A stretch of DNA of 34,420 bases from IMG/VR virus record IMGVR_UViG_3300030117_000547, positions 1-34,420 of that record, one strand, 5' to 3'. Origin of the DNA: a virus. Positions 24,401 through 31,763 of the stretch are shown here, piece by piece. Positions within the stretch are counted from its first letter, which is position 1, and every line of letters starts with the position of its first letter. A model generated the notes under the pieces. The model did no database searches, had not been told where the DNA came from, and was given only the letters and a program-made list of their open reading frames with translations. The translations under genes were made by a program, and so were the position numbers.

Positions 24401-27400
24401 TCCTGTCGTACAGGAATTTGAGGAAGGCGAAGCGCCTGTATATGAGCCTACTGATGTAGTTTCTTTGGGCGAAAGCGGAGCGATTGGTACGCCTATAACT
24501 ACATTTGAAGATGTAGAAGCTGATACTAACCCTATAACTGGAGTTGTGATTACTCCTAGCGGTTTAGGTCGTACTGGAAGCTCAATATTTAATTTTAGAG
24601 CACAAACCAAAGAACAGCTAGAAGCTCAAAGAGCAGCCATAATACAAGAGTTTGGTTATGGTCATGTAAAGAGTGAAGATGTTTTAACATGGTTGTCTGA
24701 AAACGCACCAAGCAAAGACTATAGAGTTATTGCTGATAGGCTTTTAACGCAAGTTAAAAAACTAAGGCGAATGAAAAAAATAGATTTTCAGTTTCGTATT
24801 ATTACAAAAGGCACTGACCGCTTATCAATTCCAGGTCATAAAGGAGGAAGTCTTAATTGGCATGGAGTTTCTTATGCTCCTTTTTCTTATGAAGGAGGGA
24901 CTAGACAACAAGTTTATATCTCTGACATGGGAAATCCAAGAGGAGAAACAGGAGCAAGAGTAGATGGCGTTAATCTTGAAACAGTATTGCATGAGTTAGT
25001 TCATCAAACAACGCAAGCTGCAACTTATGACTTTAATGCTGATGCTAAAACAAAAGAAAATTTAGTAGAATTGGAGAAAATAAGAAAACGAGTAAGAGAA
25101 GAAATTAATGCAAAAAAACGAGCTGGCGAGGACATAGATTTTTATGTTCAATACGGCACTAAAAACGTACAAGAATTATTGGCAGTAGGGTTTACTGATA
25201 GAAAGTTTCAAGAGTTTATGGAGTCAATACCATATTCTCCTAGAGGAAAGAAATCTTTATGGGATAAATTTACTGAAACTTTAAGGAAGCTTCTTAATAT
25301 TCCTGCTAAGCAAGGTACTGCATTTTCAGAGTTTTTATTGCAAGCTGGAAGATTTACTAATCTTAGTCAAAAACAAATTGCACCTCTTTTGGGAGGGCGG
25401 GAAATGTCAGGGCGTGTCGATTTCGGTCCCCCTGTTGCTGATTACGAAATAAGAAAAAGATTTACTCCAGAGCAACAACAAATATTAAATCAGTTGAGTG
25501 AAATTGAAGGAAGAATAATGCCTCTTGAGTCTGAGAAAAGACAAGAAAGTGCATTAATGAGTCAAGCTAATTTGAAAAAACTGAATATCAGATTAAATAA
25601 ATTGTATGCTGAAAGAGATTCATTACAAGAACAGTTTGATAGATTGCCTTCTCCTGAACCAGAACAAATACCTTTATTCTCAAGAGGAACTAGGTTTGCA
25701 GATAATAAAAATACTAATGAAAATATAAAGCTCAGAGAAGCCACAGAAAAGGCTGTAGAGATCGTTAAGCGTACACCTAGAGGTGAAGTGCCATATTACA
25801 ATGTAAACGCCTCTGACGTGGCTTTAAAGGCTGCTATTGACTTTAATGAAGATGCTTCCGTAGAAGCTCCTGATGATATTCCAAGATATTCCAGACCTAC
25901 ATTGCCTGAATTTTTACAAGGCACTGCTGAAAGAATTGGTCAACCTACATATAAACATAAGAAATCTTGGGGTGCTAGGCTTCTTGATGAAACAGACGAT
26001 AGCGTAACCATAAAAAAAGCTTTCAGTGGTTTTAGAACGGCTTTAGTAGATAAACTTGATCCAATAGTAAAAGCACAAATTAAATTAGGCGATAGGGGAT
26101 TTGGCAATGAAGAAGCAGGTTTATTTAGTAATTTAGCTGATACGTCTGCAATAGCTGCACTTAGATTGGCAGATAGAGCAAGAGGTATATTTAATCAAAT
26201 GCTTTTAAAGGGCGTTCCTGTCGATAAAGTTAATGGGATGGCTTCATTAACAAATGTTGTAGATTTTAAAATAAGTACCCGTTACAACCCATTTATAGAT
26301 GGAGATACTGGAACTGGCGGTTTAATGCAATTTACAGCTCCATTATTTATGGACCCTAGTGTTGATTTAGAAGGTGTGTTTGGTATTTATGCAAAACTTA
26401 AAAGACAAAAAAGCTTAAATGAACAGGGTAAAGAGATAGCCTCACCAATTACTTCACAAGATTTAGAACAAATAGCAGAAATAGAAGCTAGATTTCCTGT
26501 AGTAGTAGAAGTTTATAATAACTATCAAGAATGGAATAATGCGTTAATTAGTTTTGCTGAATCTAAAGGTTTATTAAGTCCAGAACAATCTGAATTATGG
26601 AGAGAACATTCCAGTTATTATCCTTTTTACAGGGATATGGTAGATGAAACAGGGGATATTACTGCACCAAAAATAGGTGGTGGTATGCTTCCTAACAACC
26701 CTTTAAATATAAACATGAAGGGTTCTGAAAAAGAAATAAATGTACCTCCCTTAGAAGCTATAGCAAGAAATTCATTATCAATTTTGACTGCCTCCATGAA
26801 AAATGATGGCGCAGCTAAACTAATGAAAGACTTTGTTGACAACGGAATGGCTCGAAAGGTCTCGGCTAAAGAAGCTTCTGGACAAATCTCAATACCAGTA
26901 TTTGAAAATGGCAGAAAAGAATTTTATTTAGTAGATGACTATGAAGTTTATGAAGCCATGAGAGGTATTGGTGGTGTAAGCACAGACTTAATAACAAAAA
27001 TATTACAAGCACCTGCGGGATTATTAAGAGATACAGTAACAAGAGACCCAGGATTTGTTGTTGTAAACCTTCTTAGAGATACTTTATCTAGTGCTGTTAC
27101 AGCTGGTAATGTTGGTTTTGGCGAAGGTAACTTCACTCCTATTGTAGATACATTTAAAGGAATGATGGATGATATGTCTGACCTGGAAAGGTTTGGAATT
27201 ATCGGTGGTTATGACTTTGCCAATGACGAAGGTGAAATTGTTGAGTTAATGGCTAGAGCCAGAAGAAAAGAAGGACTGTCACCTGATAACGGAATAACAG
27301 CTAAAGATGCCTTTTTTAAAATTTGGGATGGTTTAGGAGGACTAACAACTAAATCAGACGGAGCAACTCGTTTAGGTGTGTATAAAGCTGTTTATAACAA

Positions 27401-28625
27401 CTTAAAAGAACAAGGAGCTACAGAGGCTCAAGCTCAATCAGAAGCCGCCTATCAAGCGTTAGAGATTATTAACTTTGGTCGTAGAGGCAATTCAGTTCTG
27501 TTCAGATATTTAACTTCGGCTGTTCCTTTTCTTAATGCAAGAATACAAGGTCTCGATGTCTTGTGGCGTTCAGCATCAGGGCAATATTCTGCAATAGCAA
27601 AACAACGAGAAGGAGAAACTTTAGAGGATGTTCAGAGCAGAATTATCAGGGGTTTTTGGGCTAGAGGCAGTATTATGTTTGCAATTACTGCTGCTTATTA
27701 TGCAATGGTTTCAGATACAGATGAATACAAAGAGGTTAAAAGAGAAGTTAGAGATGACAACTGGTTAATACCAACTCCATTTGATTATACAATTAAACTG
27801 CCTATTCCGTTTGAAGTAGGAATGTTGTTTAAGGCTTTACCAGAAAGACTTATAGACGAGTATATAGGCAGGCAAGTAGAAAAAAATCCCTTCGAGTCTA
27901 TAAAAAGACAAATTGGAACATCAGCTAATGTTCCTTTTTTAAGCGGAGACATAGGCATACAAGCGGTTAAGCCTTTGTTTGAGGTGATAATAAATAGAAA
28001 TTCATGGACTAACACAGAGATAGTTCCATACTACAAACAAAAAGAAGAACCAGCCTATCAAGCTAGACAATCAACTAATGAAATAGCTAGGGTTATAGGG
28101 GAGTTTTTTAATATATCCCCCATGAAACTAGAACACTTAATACAAGGCTATACAGGCACGCTAGGAGGCTATTTATTAGACTTAATGGATGTAACTGCCA
28201 GAAGCGTTACAGGCACTCCTTTAATGCCATCTAACATTAATAGTATTCCTGTAATAAAAAGGTTCTTAATTGACAATGATAAAGGCGGAGGACTGCAACA
28301 ATCTTTCTATGAATTAAGAGAAGAAGTGCAAGGTGCAACTACTACCCTTAATGATTTAAGAACACAAGGAAGAATGGATGAATTAGCGGCTTATAGAGAG
28401 CATCACAGAGGTCTATTTAATGTTAAGGGTCAAGTTAATGCTATTAATAGGTTTATGGAAAACTGGAGAAGGCAGAGAGATAGATTGCTTAGGAGAACAG
28501 ATATATCCCCTATGGTTAAAGCAGATATGTTGAGGGAACTAGAAGCTAGACGAGATAGAAGATTAGCTATTGTTCCTGCTCTCAGGCAGAGAGCTGATGT
28601 CCCAAGAGTTTCTCTCGGTAACTAA
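21417..28625 (+). CDS. Giant 2402-aa polyvalent virion protein with two HExxH metallopeptidase domains and an LPD38-like region
   Basis: The N-terminus has the T-L-P-D-G-R-V-L-K-V-P-D-N motif common at the start of phage internal proteins. A zinc-peptidase signature H-E-M-I-H sits at 843-847, with E-E-A-I-A-E at 913-918 as likely third ligand. A second signature H-E-L-V-H sits at 1192-1196, followed by E-L-L-A near 1253. Two I-P-x-[FY]-S-R motifs lie near 1418 and 1488. The C-terminal third (about 1850-2150) has R-D-P-G-F-V-V-V-N-L-L-R-D and S-A-V-P-F-L-N-A-R, which I match to Large Polyvalent Domain 38. Size and position match T7 gp16-type ejected proteins. Likely roles are local peptide cleavage and formation of the ejection channel. 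Confidence 0.8.
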   Translation: MPDFTLPDGRVLKVPDNISGPDREELAGIIQRQFGVDINQTDTLGRIKEFAKAIPREFVGTAQRVPIGLSQLFDMGNDSPMTEHFLKQQEEWRTEGPFAGDPAYQDLYSTKLGAGLGSLIPTVGLGLAGRALTARGVGANLPRLLQPTITLPYALVGPGGISEAAGLMQEARESGTEIGPIKEIIAELGGALIGATELYPVEKLLKRVPKNALRYPDIRNMLISAVQQGGIEAGQEMFAGISQRLLARGLYSDDLPIFESAWDDFSVGGGVGFIADLALNSVSRRSRGRNYLRDQEQKTRDNRINLNSADKFQEGVTQGTLEEIQDQPVAIKPEIPIPALVGTSPALEVIQNPDGKFSVVDLNATESPVIQTFKGEADALVFKNKQQTDFLREQLAVDIANATYALGMPKSKVALQIGSTILDPNSTEINLQSLIDFDSRLSDDLKKKFAAERKEAGWFGKNVPSEMIDRKKSFLTETSKYLNSKGLDLKASYSMAEVKKVLSAKDYNSLLRDWTAEVFQATEESETESQPSIIADKEKPNVNLKYIKDIAASKNIDLDFKDPAVRYAALRWTGTADISKTRNRGVKELFLARLHSFEKFNNRTKFPDFRPRKYTGQDVANFVASMGSRNVQFTVDDLLKVGVTAKDKIATEQFINDLVDSGRAEKIKGTNKYQIRKNHDFDIARRIEGFNETPQEFGDKLRREGKLPEETIQQLVEDEITKQRKFLPPEEIEPKFIKFNEAIEEGRTNVFAKELKKILNERGLSETGVVVSNDILSTSALARTSEGIVFDPRGLRQTDKEGAVEGEYDRNTDIIFLSLNAVNPDGNATPDQIKDKLEKVLDHEMIHAFREKDLINEKEYQYLRKEVKRKKVPEGFDSNFKGRTFYARAKVMNETRPELVGRNEQFKEELYVEEAIAEMYRARNFKPDIAPKANGILNKIVEFFRSMGQAMRTAGFKKATDVFSEIESGRVGARARGEIRTLRELDKLSPEAIDAPVVQEFEEGEAPVYEPTDVVSLGESGAIGTPITTFEDVEADTNPITGVVITPSGLGRTGSSIFNFRAQTKEQLEAQRAAIIQEFGYGHVKSEDVLTWLSENAPSKDYRVIADRLLTQVKKLRRMKKIDFQFRIITKGTDRLSIPGHKGGSLNWHGVSYAPFSYEGGTRQQVYISDMGNPRGETGARVDGVNLETVLHELVHQTTQAATYDFNADAKTKENLVELEKIRKRVREEINAKKRAGEDIDFYVQYGTKNVQELLAVGFTDRKFQEFMESIPYSPRGKKSLWDKFTETLRKLLNIPAKQGTAFSEFLLQAGRFTNLSQKQIAPLLGGREMSGRVDFGPPVADYEIRKRFTPEQQQILNQLSEIEGRIMPLESEKRQESALMSQANLKKLNIRLNKLYAERDSLQEQFDRLPSPEPEQIPLFSRGTRFADNKNTNENIKLREATEKAVEIVKRTPRGEVPYYNVNASDVALKAAIDFNEDASVEAPDDIPRYSRPTLPEFLQGTAERIGQPTYKHKKSWGARLLDETDDSVTIKKAFSGFRTALVDKLDPIVKAQIKLGDRGFGNEEAGLFSNLADTSAIAALRLADRARGIFNQMLLKGVPVDKVNGMASLTNVVDFKISTRYNPFIDGDTGTGGLMQFTAPLFMDPSVDLEGVFGIYAKLKRQKSLNEQGKEIASPITSQDLEQIAEIEARFPVVVEVYNNYQEWNNALISFAESKGLLSPEQSELWREHSSYYPFYRDMVDETGDITAPKIGGGMLPNNPLNINMKGSEKEINVPPLEAIARNSLSILTASMKNDGAAKLMKDFVDNGMARKVSAKEASGQISIPVFENGRKEFYLVDDYEVYEAMRGIGGVSTDLITKILQAPAGLLRDTVTRDPGFVVVNLLRDTLSSAVTAGNVGFGEGNFTPIVDTFKGMMDDMSDLERFGIIGGYDFANDEGEIVELMARARRKEGLSPDNGITAKDAFFKIWDGLGGLTTKSDGATRLGVYKAVYNNLKEQGATEAQAQSEAAYQALEIINFGRRGNSVLFRYLTSAVPFLNARIQGLDVLWRSASGQYSAIAKQREGETLEDVQSRIIRGFWARGSIMFAITAAYYAMVSDTDEYKEVKREVRDDNWLIPTPFDYTIKLPIPFEVGMLFKALPERLIDEYIGRQVEKNPFESIKRQIGTSANVPFLSGDIGIQAVKPLFEVIINRNSWTNTEIVPYYKQKEEPAYQARQSTNEIARVIGEFFNISPMKLEHLIQGYTGTLGGYLLDLMDVTARSVTGTPLMPSNINSIPVIKRFLIDNDKGGGLQQSFYELREEVQGATTTLNDLRTQGRMDELAAYREHHRGLFNVKGQVNAINRFMENWRRQRDRLLRRTDISPMVKADMLRELEARRDRRLAIVPALRQRADVPRVSLGN

Positions 28626-28943
28626 TTCGGCAATCATCTTTTCCTCTTTAAGAGGTTTTAAGCTAAAGAAATCATTGTAGTCTGGATAACGAGCATGGAA
28701 TAACCTTGCATAGAAACATATATAGTCATTACTGATTTTAAATTCCCCACCTTTAGTTTCTACTTCTGCGTTCCACCTAATACGATTAATAACTGCCCAT
28801 TGTGAATACTTTTTCCTACCACTCTCAATAGCTTGCAGAGTATATTCCTCAAACTTTTTCCATACTTGAGGGTTATCTTTATGCCATGCCCACCATTTCT
28901 TTTTGCGTTCTTGCAACTGTTCTTTTAATTGATCTTCAAGCAT
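28563..28943 (-). CDS. 126-aa hypothetical phage protein
   Basis: A Trp/Lys-rich, mostly helical protein; the middle contains W-A-V-I-N-R-I-R-W and a Tyr/Phe-rich stretch (Y-I-C-F-Y-A-R-L-F-H). I recall similar proteins encoded near phage recombination genes but cannot name a family. A GGAGGAA site precedes its ATG, and it overlaps the upstream nuclease by 8 bp. It is the last gene of the minus-strand operon. Its final 63 bases are antisense to the end of the giant virion gene. Confidence 0.75.
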   Translation of the reverse strand: MLEDQLKEQLQERKKKWWAWHKDNPQVWKKFEEYTLQAIESGRKKYSQWAVINRIRWNAEVETKGGEFKISNDYICFYARLFHARYPDYNDFFSLKPLKEEKMIAELVTERNSWDISSLPESRNNS

Positions 28944-29334
28944 TTTCTTCCTCCATTCTACTAAGCGCCTCTTGTTGCTTTAGTAGTTCTTCTTCATCTC
29001 TATTGTCTGCAAACAATCCCACAAAATGTTCAGCATCCACTAACACTAGCGGTTTGCTTCTATTCCTTTTAATAACCACTAATGGTTCATATCCCTTACA
29101 GTTTTCTTCTGCTTGAGCATAAGCCTTCCACACATTAACTGCCTCTTGATTCTTACACTCTATTGAATAAGGGAAACGACTACGAGATAATTTCCCCATA
29201 ATTATATCTTCACCTTGACTTCCCATAGGTCTTGACTCCATATCTTCTTCATCTAAACCCAACACATCTACAAGCAACTTAGTAAACCATTGTTGTAGCT
29301 TCCTACCTTTCGCTTTTGCGCTTTGTGTTTTCAT
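28936..29334 (-). CDS. PD-(D/E)XK nuclease (Holliday-resolvase-like)
   Basis: 132 aa from the ATG at 29334, which has AAGGA eight bases upstream; a longer opening to 29385 is less likely. The fold signature is visible: K-A-K-G-R-K-L-Q-Q-W helix, G-S-Q-G-E-D-I-I with Asp43, and S-I-E-C-K with Glu59 and Lys61. Next comes the W-K-A-Y-x-Q-A-E-E-N helix and an L-V-V-I-K-R-N strand, as in archaeal Hjc-type and small phage resolvases. Expected role: cleavage of branched DNA during recombination or packaging. It overlaps the small gene upstream and the unknown gene downstream. Confidence 0.75.
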   Translation of the reverse strand: MKTQSAKAKGRKLQQWFTKLLVDVLGLDEEDMESRPMGSQGEDIIMGKLSRSRFPYSIECKNQEAVNVWKAYAQAEENCKGYEPLVVIKRNRSKPLVLVDAEHFVGLFADNRDEEELLKQQEALSRMEEENA

Positions 29335-29434
29335 TCTTTTTTTCCTTTTTATTATCTTTAAATATACGATCAAAGTTTTCTTCAAAAGTTTTTCTTGAAA
29401 TATCCATTGGTCGTTGTTTGTCTCCTTTGCTCAT
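29303..29434 (-). CDS. 43-aa conserved small phage protein (SKGD start)
   Basis: A short basic protein starting M-S-K-G-D-K-Q-R-P and continuing F-E-E-N-F-D-R-I-F. I recall this SKGD...RP...F-x-x-N-x-D-R-I-F pattern as a recurrent small phage protein of unknown function. TAGGT lies about five bases before the ATG. It overlaps the start of the nuclease gene by 32 bases in another frame. Confidence 0.68.
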   Translation of the reverse strand: MSKGDKQRPMDISRKTFEENFDRIFKDNKKEKKNENTKRKSER

Positions 29435-29539
29435 GTTTTTACCTACTGCTGTGTTGTTGTTACCTGTTGTATTTATTTACTGGTAAATAATAATATTTTC
29501 TTCGCTGCGTCAGCGCTGCGTTTCCGCCTGTTCCTTTTT
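29435..29539. promoter_or_regulatory. 105-base intergenic region with dyad and GC-rich hairpin
   Basis: Between the methyltransferase stop and the SKGD gene. It holds a perfect 8-bp inverted repeat, TTATTTAC-TG-GTAAATAA, at 29473-29490. A GC-rich small hairpin, CGCTG-CGT-CAGCG, lies at 29503-29515, striking in this AT-rich DNA. CCTGTTGTATTT at 29463-29474 is repeated at 30336-30347. No run of T follows the hairpin on either strand, so it is not a classical terminator. An operator/promoter role is inference. Confidence 0.45.
29473..29490. promoter_or_regulatory. Operator-like palindrome
   Basis: TTATTTAC and GTAAATAA are exact inverted copies separated by TG. Twelve bases of it (TATTTACTGGTA, 29474-29485) recur in reverse orientation at 30294-30305, just upstream of the methyltransferase start. 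This is the kind of shared site a phage repressor or activator could bind. Confidence 0.45.
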
Positions 29540-30292
29540 TCAAAATAGCCATGTTTGTCCTTTATTACCTACTCTACCCTCTGCAATATCTATGTAAGAA
29601 TCATTTATTTCACTGCCTATATAATTTCTATTCATCATTTTACAAGCAACTGCGGTGCTACCAGTTCCCATAAAAGGGTCATATATAACATCATATTCAT
29701 TACTAAAGTTATCTAATATCTTTGCAACTAATTCAGTAGGGAAAATTGCTCCATGCGAGGAATCTTCTTTATTAGGACGAGGAATTTGCCAAACATCATT
29801 CAATGTACCTCTCTCAAACTTGGCACTTTTAAACTGCCTACTAATAGCATTGTCTTTCTCAAACACCAATAACAATTCTGACTGTCTATTTAATACCAAT
29901 TCTTGCATAGCTGGTTGAGAAACCCCTTTGTCCCAAATGATAATATCTTTTAGATATTCGGAGAAATCTCCTATCATTTTAAATACTGATCTTTTGCTAC
30001 CTGTAACTATTTGTATGTTATAAAAAACAAGATTACTAATTCGCAACAACTCTTTTAAAACTTTTGTATGAAATAGGTTGTACTTCTCAATAGGTAAATT
30101 ATCGTCAAAGTTTTGATACTTGGTACTAAACTCGTCAACTATTTGTCTTGAACAATACTCACCATTTCTAATTCTTAAATTCATGTTGTAAGGAGGTGAT
30201 GTAATTACTAGGTCAACTGAATCGTTATCCATTCTGCTCATTGTTTCCAAACAATCTTCGTTGTAAATCATGTTAAGTTCAGTGTTTATCAT
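29540..30292 (-). CDS. Orphan DNA methyltransferase, beta-type motif order
   Basis: 250 aa. Catalytic motif T-S-P-P-Y-N at 31-36 comes before the SAM-binding motif D-P-F-M-G-T-G-S at 205-212, so the motif order is that of beta-class amino-methyltransferases. S-P-P-Y is more typical of N4-cytosine enzymes than of N6-adenine ones, so the modified base is uncertain. Start at 30292; an ATG at 30271 (M-I-Y-N-E-D-C-L-E) is an alternative because neither has a clear ribosome site. No restriction nuclease is nearby. Probable role is protection of phage DNA from host restriction, or regulation by methylation. Confidence 0.9.
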   Translation of the reverse strand: MINTELNMIYNEDCLETMSRMDNDSVDLVITSPPYNMNLRIRNGEYCSRQIVDEFSTKYQNFDDNLPIEKYNLFHTKVLKELLRISNLVFYNIQIVTGSKRSVFKMIGDFSEYLKDIIIWDKGVSQPAMQELVLNRQSELLLVFEKDNAISRQFKSAKFERGTLNDVWQIPRPNKEDSSHGAIFPTELVAKILDNFSNEYDVIYDPFMGTGSTAVACKMMNRNYIGSEINDSYIDIAEGRVGNKGQTWLF

Positions 30293-30354
30293 ATACCAGT
30301 AAATATTTTATATTCCTATAGAAACATTTTAGTTTCCTGTTGTATTTGCAATAA
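30293..30354. promoter_or_regulatory. Short intergenic region sharing motifs with 29435-29539
   Basis: Contains TACCAGTAAATA (30294-30305, the reverse complement of half of the 29473 dyad) and CCTGTTGTATTT (30336-30347, same orientation as at 29463). It lies upstream of the methyltransferase on the minus strand. Two motifs shared by two separate gaps suggest a common regulatory role; no convincing -35/-10 pair is visible. Confidence 0.4.
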
Positions 30355-30699
30355 CTAAAAAGGTAGATCGTCCAGTTCATCATAAAATTCTTTATTCTTT
30401 AACAGTTCATCAACTTGTTTAAGAAGTTCCTCCTCTGTTCCGTAGGTTTCTTCAAACAGTTTCTTGTATGGATGTCTGCTTACAGGGTCGTTTCCTTTGC
30501 CTTGTGCGCCCATTCTGTGGTGAGGAAAGCAAAGAGGAAGCACTTTTAAATGAGCGTTAGGCTTCGTCTTTCCTTCGGTGTGATGAATCTCTGCTGGAGT
30601 ATAGAGTCCATTGTTTCTACAAACTATGCACCCCAAATCAACTACACTGCTCATGTGGTTAGCCTCCTCCATGTTAGGCTGTCTGCCTTTAAGCGCCAT
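30355..30699 (-). CDS. Ref-like HNH nuclease
   Basis: 114 aa from the ATG at 30699 (M-A-L-K-G-R-Q-P-N), preceded by AAGGAGAT; an upstream ATG at 30723 has no such site. Motifs are L-G-C-I-V-C (zinc Cys pair), A-E-I-H-H-T-E-G (catalytic His-His), and L-P-L-C-F-P-H-H-R (third Cys and metal His). The F-E-E-T-Y-G-T-E-E-E-L-L C-terminal helix follows. This layout matches the Ref family (phage P1 recombination enhancement, RecA-dependent nuclease). It would nick DNA at RecA filaments and so join the recombination genes upstream. It overlaps the upstream gene by 11 bp. Confidence 0.82.
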   Translation of the reverse strand: MALKGRQPNMEEANHMSSVVDLGCIVCRNNGLYTPAEIHHTEGKTKPNAHLKVLPLCFPHHRMGAQGKGNDPVSRHPYKKLFEETYGTEEELLKQVDELLKNKEFYDELDDLPF

Positions 30700-31030
30700 A
30701 TCTCCTTCTTTCTTCTCGCTCATTAACCATCTTAGTTCGCCACTCCTCAAATCCTATCTCTAAAGATTTAAGACTGACCTTCAAAGCAGATAAAGCACCT
30801 TTAGCAACTCCAACTTTAAGTCTTGAATCGTATAGTTCATTCTGAGACTCTGCCCATGTTTCTTGTGCTGATGTTGTTTTTACTCCGTCTGCTAGTGCCT
30901 TTAGTTTTAAGGTTGCTTGTAGCTTCTTAACCTCTGCTTCACACTTAAAAACTTCGTACTCAGTTTTCTCTATAAGAGGTGCCAGCTTTCTAATCTGGTG
31001 CATCCATGATTCTTCAACTGGTATCGTCAT
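30689..31030 (-). CDS. 113-aa coiled-coil hypothetical phage protein
   Basis: Start at the ATG at 31030, which follows AAGGAGAG with proper spacing; a longer opening to 31096 lies inside the upstream gene. Almost entirely alpha-helical (about residues 10-95, heptad-like Leu/Ala/Glu). It contains S-A-Q-E-T-W-A-E-S and ends E-E-W-R-T-K-M-V-N-E-R-E. Similar helical proteins occur beside phage recombination genes, but I know of no assigned function. Confidence 0.72.
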   Translation of the reverse strand: MTIPVEESWMHQIRKLAPLIEKTEYEVFKCEAEVKKLQATLKLKALADGVKTTSAQETWAESQNELYDSRLKVGVAKGALSALKVSLKSLEIGFEEWRTKMVNEREERRRYGA

Positions 31031-31250
31031 TATCTCTCCTTTCTTGGTATGCTTGTTCTTCTCTGCCAGATAACATTTCACCAATAATCGTTTCAAAGTT
31101 ATCTATCTTAGTTATAAGGCTATCTTTTGAAATCTCCCCCAAAGGTTCAGAGCGTATGATCGCTCTAACTTCCCTTAATATTTCTATATACCCGTCATAG
31201 GTTTTTGGTTTTTCTTCTGAAATGCCAACATAATAAATTTCATTCCCCAT
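31014..31250 (-). CDS. 78-aa hypothetical protein
   Basis: A small acidic helical protein with no recognised motif. The ATG overlaps the stop of the upstream gene (TAATG), and it overlaps the downstream gene by 17 bp. It belongs to a run of small phage early-type genes. Confidence 0.65.
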   Translation of the reverse strand: MGNEIYYVGISEEKPKTYDGYIEILREVRAIIRSEPLGEISKDSLITKIDNFETIIGEMLSGREEQAYQERRDNDDTS

Positions 31251-31450
31251 TAGCTTCCCTCCTCTTTCTTATACGCACATACAACAAAGTTATAACCCTC
31301 TGCTTCTGTATCTAAATCTAATAGATCAGTAAGTTTATTTAATACATTTGTTTTATGGGACTCAGCATAATCAATACCAAACCACACGCCTTGCGGAACA
31401 ACAGTCCAGCCATTCTTTTTAAGTTCTTTTTCTGTTATAAATTTACTCAT
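31250..31450 (-). CDS. 66-aa hypothetical protein
   Basis: A small mixed alpha/beta protein. The N-terminal F-I-T-E-K-E-L-K-K-N-G-W-T-V looks like a helix-turn. The end is strand-rich with one Cys (F-V-V-C-A-Y). GGGGAGG lies nine bases before its ATG. Family unknown. Confidence 0.65.
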   Translation of the reverse strand: MSKFITEKELKKNGWTVVPQGVWFGIDYAESHKTNVLNKLTDLLDLDTEAEGYNFVVCAYKKEEGS

Positions 31451-31648
31451 TTATTTTCTTTTCCTCCCCAATAGTTTTTGTTTAACAAGTTTTGCTCCGT
31501 ACATTTCATTGAAAACTCTTTGTGCAACTTCTTCTGGATAAATGTCCTCTCCAAAATTCACCTTTTCATCGTTGTTCATGTACCGCCATTTTGCATAGTT
31601 AGTATCGTAATCGGCATTATCATCGTATTTAAAAATATCACTACCCAT
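31451..31648 (-). CDS. 65-aa hypothetical protein
   Basis: Asp/Tyr-rich first half, then a helix (Y-P-E-E-V-A-Q-R-V-F-N-E-M-Y) and a basic tail. AAAGGAGG precedes its ATG and lies at the end of the upstream 32-aa gene. Family unknown. Confidence 0.65.
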   Translation of the reverse strand: MGSDIFKYDDNADYDTNYAKWRYMNNDEKVNFGEDIYPEEVAQRVFNEMYGAKLVKQKLLGRKRK

Positions 31649-31652
31649 TTAC

Positions 31653-31751
31653 TTAATCCTCCTTTTCTCTTTTCTTTCTATTTTCATAAGCCTTGAGTTT
31701 TCTTTCATAAAACTTTTTAACTCTTGGTTTTAGTTTTGGTCTTTTTGTCAT
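31653..31751 (-). CDS. 32-aa very basic small protein
   Basis: M-T-K-R-P-K-L-K-P-R-V-K-K-F-Y start, then Lys/Arg/Glu to the end. A strong AGGAG lies seven bases before the ATG at 31751, right after a terminator hairpin. The frame is also open to the left, but that part overlaps the SSB-like gene and has no ribosome site. It probably binds nucleic acid; this is inferred from charge only. Confidence 0.55.
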   Translation of the reverse strand: MTKRPKLKPRVKKFYERKLKAYENRKKREKED

Positions 31752-31763
31752 TGTCGGACTCCT

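Noticed and set aside
29503-29515. GC-rich hairpin as a rho-independent terminator
   Set aside because: Stem is only five pairs and no T run follows on either strand.
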